NCBI RefSeq assembly: GCF_963678635.1
Contig: NC_087063.1
Span: forward strand, 46,106,101-46,170,100
Length of the DNA: 64,000 nucleotides
Source of the DNA: Symsagittifera roscoffensis
Lineage: Eukaryota; Xenacoelomorpha; Acoela; Convolutidae
Direction: 5' to 3'
Below are positions 56,816-64,000 of the stretch, in pieces. The stretch's first letter is position 1, and each line of letters opens with the position of its first letter. A program made the translations under genes and the position numbers. Under the pieces are notes generated by a model. It was not told the origin of the DNA. It worked only from the letters and a program-made list of their open reading frames with translations, and did no database searches.

Positions 56816-57277
56816 TTGATTTTAAGACCCAGACCAATATCTAAATCTGTTGAAAAAGATAATCATTCAAGTATATATTTGAAAGAACGATCATTGGCTC
56901 CTTTCTCGAAGACAAATCTTTTCAATGCCGAACCAGTTTCTCTATTTTTAAGTTGAGCTGTTTGGAAAGTCTCAGCCACCTTTAGTAACAAAAACTAACC
57001 CTGTGTAGATGCTGGGTACTCGGACGAATCACTGAGTCATATATCGGGACCGAGGGCAGACCTCGTTCGAGTGCAGAGCTCTGGCTCTAGTCTCTTCTGA
57101 CACTGGCACCAGAATGGTTTAAACTAAATGCAGTAAATTAACATTGTTGCGCTCAAGCCACATATCGACTTCATCTGATTTTCTAATCAATTCAGGCTGC
57201 GAGAGACAACAATAGTTCTAAAAACTATACACCTGCATCTAAAAAACGAAAAAAAAATTTAATCAAACTATTAGAAA

Positions 57278-57532
57278 ATGGTGCATTGGAATTCGCTCAC
57301 TTCGGAAACTCCAAAACCTTTTCATTTAGTCATTGAACAACTGACAAAAACTAACGCAGAAAACTACGACGCTCTGGTGCTACGTTCACCTTCCATGAAA
57401 AACTCACCAATGGTTCTTAAGAAAACAAGCCTGCTAATAAACAACGCCAAAAAAGCATTAGACAAAACACAAGAAAACTACGGACCTTGTTCATTTCTAA
57501 AATTTTCAAAAACAAATCCTGGAAGTCATTGA
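57278..57532 (+). CDS. Short repeated reading frame, longest ATG-started copy (array unit 3)
   Basis: 84 codons. The ATG sits in a favourable context (GAAAATGG) and the frame carries TPKPFHLVIEQLTKTNAENY and LRSPSMKNSPMVLKKTSLL. It is hydrophilic and basic, with no signal peptide, membrane segment or recognised domain. The first ~57 codons stay open in units 2-8. Unit 1 has ACG in place of ATG; unit 9 has a TAA at codon 17. The C-terminus varies: units 2, 5 and 6-8 stop after 60-64 codons, and unit 4 is frameshifted to 87. Differences I checked between units are mostly amino-acid-changing (Asp/Glu, Val/Met, Asp/Asn), which does not argue for selection. Could be a real multicopy small gene or chance preserved by recent duplication. 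Confidence 0.3.
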   Translation: MVHWNSLTSETPKPFHLVIEQLTKTNAENYDALVLRSPSMKNSPMVLKKTSLLINNAKKALDKTQENYGPCSFLKFSKTNPGSH

Positions 57533-60500
57533 ACAATTTAAAAAAAGTTAACCCATTGGACCAGTAAGACGCATTGATGCCACGTTCAGTGTTTGAAACT
57601 CTGAAATTTAGGTGGCATTTTCCAGACTCCTAACTGCTGATACTGCAAAACTCCTTCTTTGATTTTCAATAGAACATGTTCGCTGTCTCTAATTATCTTC
57701 AAAAACTTCATTTTGTGACTTGAGGCGAACTGTAAAGTCTTTTTCTTTGTTTCTTGTGCCGAGTGACGAAACAAAAAACCTGTTATCTATCTCAAGATTT
57801 CCTAGCAATTGATTTTAAGACCCAGACCAATATCTAAATCTGTTGAAAAAGATAATCATTCAATTATATATTTGAAAGAACGATCATTGGCTCCTTTCTC
57901 GAGGACAAATCTTTTCCATGCCGAACCAGTTTCTCTATTTTTAAGGTAAGCTGTTTGAAAAGTCTCAGCCACCCTTAGTAACAAAAACTTTCCCTGTGTA
58001 GATGCTGGGTACTCGGACGAATCACTGAGACAAATATCGGGGCCGAGGGCAGACTTCGTTCGAGTGCAGAGCTCTGGCTCTAGTCTCTTCTGACACTGGC
58101 ACCAGAATGGTTTAAACTAGATGCAGTAAATTAACATTGTTGCGCTCAAGCCATATATCGACTTCATCTGATTTTCTAATCAATTCAGGTTGCGAGAGAC
58201 AACAATAGTTCTAAAAACTATATACCTGCATCTAAAAAAGGAAAAAAAATTAACCAAACTATTAGAAAATGGTGCATTCGAGTTCGCTCTCTTCGGAAAC
58301 TCCAAAACCTTTTCAAATAGTCATTGAACAACTGACAAAAACTAACGCAGAAAACTACGACGCTCTGGTGCTACGTTCACCTTCCATGAAAAACTCACCA
58401 ATGGTTCTTAAGAAAACAAGCCTGCTAATAAACAACGCAAAAAAAAGCATTAAACAAAACATAAGAAAACTACGGACGTTGTTCATTTCGAAAATTCTCA
58501 AAAACAAATCCTGCAAGTCAATGAACAATTAAAAAAAGTTAACCCATTGGACAAGTAAGACGCATTGATGCCACGTTCAATTGTTGAAACTCTGAAATTT
58601 AGGTGGCATTTTCCAGACTCCTAACTGCTGATACTGCAATACTCCTTCCTTGACTTTCAATAGAACATGTTCGCTGTCTCTAATTATCTCCAAAAACTGC
58701 ATTTTGTGACTTGAGGCGAACTGTAAATTCTTTTTCTTCGTTTCTTGTGCCGAGTGACGAAAGAAAAAACTTGTTATCTATCACAAGATTTCCTAGCAAT
58801 TGATTTTAAGACCCATACCAATATCTAAATCTGTTGAAAAAGATAATCATTCAAGTATATATTTGAAAGAACGATCATTGGCTCCTTTCTCGAGGACAAA
58901 TCTTTTCAATGCCGAACCAGTTTCTCTATTTTTAAGATAAGCTGTTTGAAAAGTCTCAGCCACCTTTAGTAACAAAAACTAACCCTGTGTAGATGCTGGG
59001 TACTCGGACGAATCACTGAGTCAAATATCGGGACCGAGGGCAGACCTCGTTCGAGTGCAGAGCTCTGGCTCTAGTCTCTTCTGACACTGGCACCAGAATG
59101 GTTTAAACTAAATGCAGTAAATTAACATTGTTGCGCTCAAGCCACATATCGACTTCATCTGATTTTCTAATCAATTCAGGCAGCGAGAGACAACAATAGT
59201 TCTAAAAACTATACACCTGCATCTAAAAAACGAAAAAAAAAATTTAATCAAACTATTAGAAAATGGTGCATTCGAATTCGCTCACTTTGGAAACTCCAAA
59301 ACCTTTTCATTTAGTCATTGAACAACTGACAAAAACTAACGCAGAAAACTACGACGCTCTGGTGCTACGTTCACCTTCCATGAAAAACTCACCAATGGTT
59401 CTTAAGAAAACAAGTCTGCTAATAAACAACGCAAAAAAAGCATAAGACAAAATATAATAAAACTACGGACCTTGTTCTTTTCAAAAACTCTCAAAAAACA
59501 AATCCTAGAAGTCATTGAACAATTTAAAAAAAGTTAACCCATTGGACAAGTAAGACGCATTGATGCCACGTTCAATTGTTGAAACTCTGAAATTCAGGTG
59601 GCATTTTCCAGACTCCTAACTGCTGATACTGCAAAACTCCTTCCTTGATTTTCAATAGAACATGTTCGCTTTCTCTTATTATCTCCAAAAATTTTATTTT
59701 GTGACATGAGGCGAACTGTAAAGTCTTTTTCTTTGTTTCTTGTGCTGAGTGACGAAAGAAAAACCTGTGATGTATCTCAAGTTTTCCTAGCAATTCATTT
59801 TACGACCCGGACTAATATCTAAATCTGTTGAAAAAGATAATCAATCAAAAATATTTGAAAGAACGATCATTGGCTCCTTTCTCGAGGACAAATCTTTTCA
59901 ATTCCGAACCATTTTCTCTATTTTTAAGGTAAGCTGTTTGAAAAGTCTCAGCCACCCTTATTAACAAAAAATTTTCCCTCTGAGGATGCTGGGTACCCGG
60001 ACGAATCACTGAGTCAAATATCGGGGCCAAAGGCAGACCTCGTTCGAGAGCAGAGCTCTGGCTCTAATCTCCTCTGACACTGGCACCAGAATGGTTTAAG
60101 CTAAATGCAGTAAATTAACATTGTTGCGCTCAAGCCACACATCGACTTCATCTGATTTTCTAATCAATTCAGGTTGCGAGAGACAACAATATTCTAAATA
60201 CTATACACCTGCATTCAAAAAACGAAAAAACTATTAATCAAACTATTAGAAAATGGTGCATTCGAGTTCGCTCACTTCGGAAACTCCAAAACCTTTTCAT
60301 TTAGTCATTGAACAACTGACAAAAACTAACGCAGACAACTACAACGCTCTGATACTACGTTCACCTTCCATGAAAAACTCACCAGTGGTTCTTAAAAAAA
60401 CAAGCCTGCTAATAAACAACGCAAAAAAGCATTAGACAAAACATAAGAAAACTACGAATTTTGTTCATTTCGAAAATTCTCAAAAACAAATCCTGGAAGT

Positions 60501-63500
60501 CATTGAACAATTAAAAAAAAGTTAACCCATTCGACAAGTAAGACGCAATGATGCCACGTTCAATTGTTGAAACTCTGAATTTTAGGTAGCATTTTCCAGA
60601 CTCCTAACTGCTGATACTGCAAAACTCCTTCCTTGAATTTCAATAGAACATGTTCGCTGTCTCTAATTATCGCCAAAAACTTCACTTTGTGACTTGAGGC
60701 GAACTGTAAAGTCTTTTTCTTCGTTTCTTGTGCCGAGTGACGAAAGAAAAAACCTGTTATCTATCTCAAGATTTCCTAGCAATTGATTTTAAGACCCAAA
60801 CCAATATCTAAATCTGTTCAAAAAGATAATCATTCAAATATATTTGAAAGAACGATCATTGGCTCCTTTCTCGAGGAAAAATCTTTTCAATGCCGAACCA
60901 GTTTCTCTATTTTAAGGTAAGCAGTTTGAAAAGTCTCAGCCCCCCTTAGTAACAAAAATTTTCCGTGTGGATGCTGCGTACTCGGACGAATCACTGAGTC
61001 AAATATTGGGGCCGAGGGCAGACCTCGTTCGAGTGCAGAGCTCTGGCTCTAGTCTTTTCTGACACTGGCACCAGAATGGTTTAAGCTAAATGCAGTAAAT
61101 TAACATTGTTGCGCTCAAGCCACATATCGACTTCATCTGATTTTCTAATCAATTCAGGTTGCGAGAGACAACAATATTCTAAAAACTATACACCTGCATT
61201 CAAAAAACGAAAAAACTCTTAATCAAACTATTAGAAAATGGTGCATTCGAGTTCGCTCACTTCGGAAACTCCAAAACCTTTTCATTTAGTCATTGAACAA
61301 CTGACAAAAACTAACGCAGACAACTACAACGCTCTGGTACTACGTTCACCTTCCATGAAAAACTCACCAGTGGTTCTTAAAAAAACAAGCCTGCTAATAA
61401 ACAACGCAAAAAAGCATTAGACAAAACATAAGAAAACTACGAATTTTGTTCATTTCGAAAATTCTCAAAAACAAATCCTGGAAGTCATTGAACAATTAAA
61501 AAAAAGTTAACCCATTCGACAAGTAAGACGCAATGATGCCACGTTCAATTGTTGAAACTCTGAATTTTAGGTAGCATTTTCCAGACTCCTAACTGCTGAT
61601 ACTGCAAAACTCCTTCCTTGAATTTCAATAGAACATGTTCGCTGTCTCTAATTATCGCCAAAAACTTCACTTTGTGACTTGAGGCGAACTGTAAAGTCTT
61701 TTTCTTCGTTTCTTGTGCCGAGTGACGAAAGAAAAAACCTGTTATCTATCTCAAGATTTCCTAGCAATTGATTTTAAGACCCAAACCAATATCTAAATCT
61801 GTTCAAAAAGATAATCATTCAAATATATTTGAAAGAACGATCATTGGCTCCTTTCTCGAGGAAAAATCTTTTCAATGCCGAACCAGTTTCTCTATTTTAA
61901 GGTAAGCAGTTTGAAAAGTCTCAGCCCCCCTTAGTAACAAAAATTTTCCGTGTGGATGCTGCGTACTCGGACGAATCACTGAGTCAAATATTGGGGCCGA
62001 GGGCAGACCTCGTTCGAGTGCAGAGCTCTGGCTCTAGTCTTTTCTGACACTGGCACCAGAATGGTTTAAGCTAAATGCAGTAAATTAACATTGTTGCGCT
62101 CAAGCCACATATCGACTTCATCTGATTTTCTAATCAATTCAGGTTGCGAGAGACAACAATATTCTAAAAACTATACACCTGCATTCAAAAAACGAAAAAA
62201 CTATTAATCAAACTATTAGAAAATGGTGCATTCGAGTTCGCTCACTTCGGAAACTCCAAAACCTTTTCATTTAGTCATTGAACAACTGACAAAAACTAAC
62301 GCAGACAACTACAACGCTCTGGTACTACGTTCACCTTCCATGAAAAACTCACCAGTGGTTCTTAAAAAAACAAGCCTGCTAATAAACAACGCAAAAAAGC
62401 ATTAGACAAAACATAAGAAAACTACGAATTTTGTTCATTTCGAAAATTCTCAAAAACAAATCCTGGAAGTCATTGAACAATTAAAAAAAAGTTAACCCAT
62501 TCGACAAGTAAGACGCATTGATGCCACGTTCAATTGTTGAAACTCTGAAATTTAGGTGGCGTTTTCCAGACTCCTAACTGCTGATACTGCAAAACTCCTT
62601 CCTTGAATTTCAATAGAACATGTTCGATGTCTCTAATTATCGCCAAAAACTTCATTTTGTGACTTGAGGCGAACTGTAAAGTCTTTTTCTTCGTTTCTTG
62701 TGCCGAGTGACGAAAGAAAAAACCTGTTATCTATCTCAAGATTTCCTAGCAATTGATTTTAAGACCCAAACCAATATCTAAATCTGTTCAAAAAGATAAT
62801 CATTCAAATATATTTGAAAGAACGATCATTGGCTCCTTTCTCGAGGACAAATCTTTTCAATGCCGAACCAGTTTCTCTATTTTAAGGTAAGCAGTTTGAA
62901 AAGTCTCAGCCCCCTTAGTAACAAAAATTTTCCGTGTGGATGCTGCGTACTCGGACGAATCACTGAGTCAAATATTGGGGCCGAGGGCAGACCTCGTTCG
63001 AGTGAAGAGCTCTAGCTCTAGTCTTTTCTGACATTGCCACCAGAATGGTTTAAACTAAATGCAGTAAATTAACACTGTTGCGCTCGAGCCACATATCGAC
63101 TTCATCTGATGTTCTAATCAATTTAGGTTGCGAGAGACAACAATAGTTCTAAAAACTATACACCTGCATATAAAAAAGGAAAAGATTATTAAGCAAACTA
63201 TTAGAAAATGGTGCATTCGAATTCGCTCACTCTAGAAACTCCAAAACTTTTTGATTAAGTCATTGAACAAATGACAAAAAGTAACGCAGAAAACTACGAC
63301 GATCTGGTGCTACGTTCAGCTTCCATGAAAACTCACCAATGATTCCTAAAAAAGCAAGCCTGCTAATAAACAACGCAAAAAATCTTTAGACAAGACATAA
63401 GAAAACTACAGACCTTGTTCATTCCAAAAATTCTCAAAAACAAATCCTGGAAGTCAATGAACAATTAAAAAAAGTTAACCCATTGGACAAGTAAGACGCA

Positions 63501-64000
63501 TTGATGCCACGTTCAATTGTTAAAACTCTGAATTTTAGGTTGCATTTTCCAGACTCCTAAATGCTGATACTGCAAAACTCCTTCCTTGATTTTCAATAGT
63601 ACATGTTCGCTGTCTCTAATTATCGCCAAAAACTTCATTTTGTGACTTGAGGCGAACTGTAAAGTCTTTTTCTTCGTTTCTTGTGCCGAGTGACAAAAGA
63701 AAAAACCTGTTATCTATCTCAAGATTTCCTAGCAATTGATTTTAAGACCCAAACCAATATCTAAATCTGTTCAAAAAGATAATCATTCAAATATATTTGA
63801 AAGAACGATCATTGGCTCCTTTCTCGAGGACAAATCTTTCCAATGCCGAACCAGTTTCTCTATTTTAAGGTAAGCATATTGAAAAGTCTCAGCCCCCCTT
63901 AGTAACAAAAATTTTCCCTGTGTGGATGCTGCGTACTCGGACGAATCACTGAGTCAAATATTGGGGCCGAGGGCAGACCTCGTTCGAGTGAAGAGCTCTA

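Larger units (their letters stand above)
55122..64000. repeat. 985-994-bp tandem array, nine units, running past the window end
   Basis: The same reading-frame start recurs at 55301, 56289, 57278, 58269, 59263, 60253, 61238, 62223 and 63209 (spacings 988, 989, 991, 994, 990, 985, 985, 986). Units 6-8 are almost identical, units 1-5 and 9 more divergent, so homogenisation is uneven. Landmarks per unit: GTTGCGAGAGACAACAATA, the short frame, GATGCCACGTTCAATTGTTG, TCCAGACTCCTAACTGCTGA, TTGATTTTAAGACCCA, a TATAT-centred TTCAA/TTGAA palindrome, and GTACTCGGACGAATCACTGA. No rRNA, snRNA, histone or tRNA gene recognised. Confidence 0.9.

Noticed and set aside
55122-64000. CRISPR array or rDNA/histone repeat
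   Set aside because: Units are ~985 bp with no spacer structure, and no rRNA, snRNA or histone sequence is visible; the context is animal nuclear DNA.

Overview
This is nuclear DNA from an animal, most likely an invertebrate. It is AT-rich, has a 200-bp assembly gap, and carries GT-AG introns, Ty3/gypsy and LINE retrotransposon remains, hAT-type MITEs and large tandem arrays. Only two host genes look intact: PNUTS (PPP1R10; 44548-47103, minus, one open exon of 851 codons) and NUDCD2 (42826-43845, minus, two exons). They lie head to tail 702 bp apart. The sequence does not fix the phylum.

Left part (1-20.9 kb). A broken plus-strand gypsy pol (about 1-3700, with a probable 3' LTR to about 4268) is interrupted by a ~0.9-kb segment. 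That segment is repeated just after the LTR (866-1770 and 4270-5177). On the minus strand both copies carry two exons resembling the N-terminal region of a TRPM channel. The second copy keeps good splice sites and the first is decayed. Next come a nested tandem duplication (5.5-6.2 kb), an inverted repeat running into the gap (7.17-7.80 kb), a LINE reverse-transcriptase tail (8.8-9.5 kb), four copies of a ~0.53-kb element with hairpins at both ends (two of them forming a 1.3-kb palindrome at 19.2-20.5 kb), and hAT-like MITEs with 8-bp target-site duplications.

Middle part (20.9-42.2 kb). A repeat family here contains a hAT MITE in every full copy. It appears once at 20.9-22.9 kb, as a 1926-bp tandem array at 26.9-33.1 kb, and again at 39.1-40.7 kb. 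Between the copies lie a plus-strand gypsy pol (22.87-26.08 kb, RT end, RNase H and an integrase with a complete D,D35E triad) and a minus-strand gypsy (39.1-35.7 kb: gag, protease, integrase, with RT/RNase H deleted). A 1332-bp segment is duplicated without net length change on both sides of the minus-strand element.

Right part (42.2-64 kb). After the two host genes and about 4 kb with nothing recognisable come two adjacent tandem arrays. The first is an old, divergent one (~51.1-55.1 kb, period 0.95-1.2 kb). The second is a younger one (55.1 kb to the window end, period 985-994 bp, nine units) in which each unit carries the same short reading frame. I recognise no known family in either array. 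They and the hairpin-ended element are the best candidates for something undescribed.
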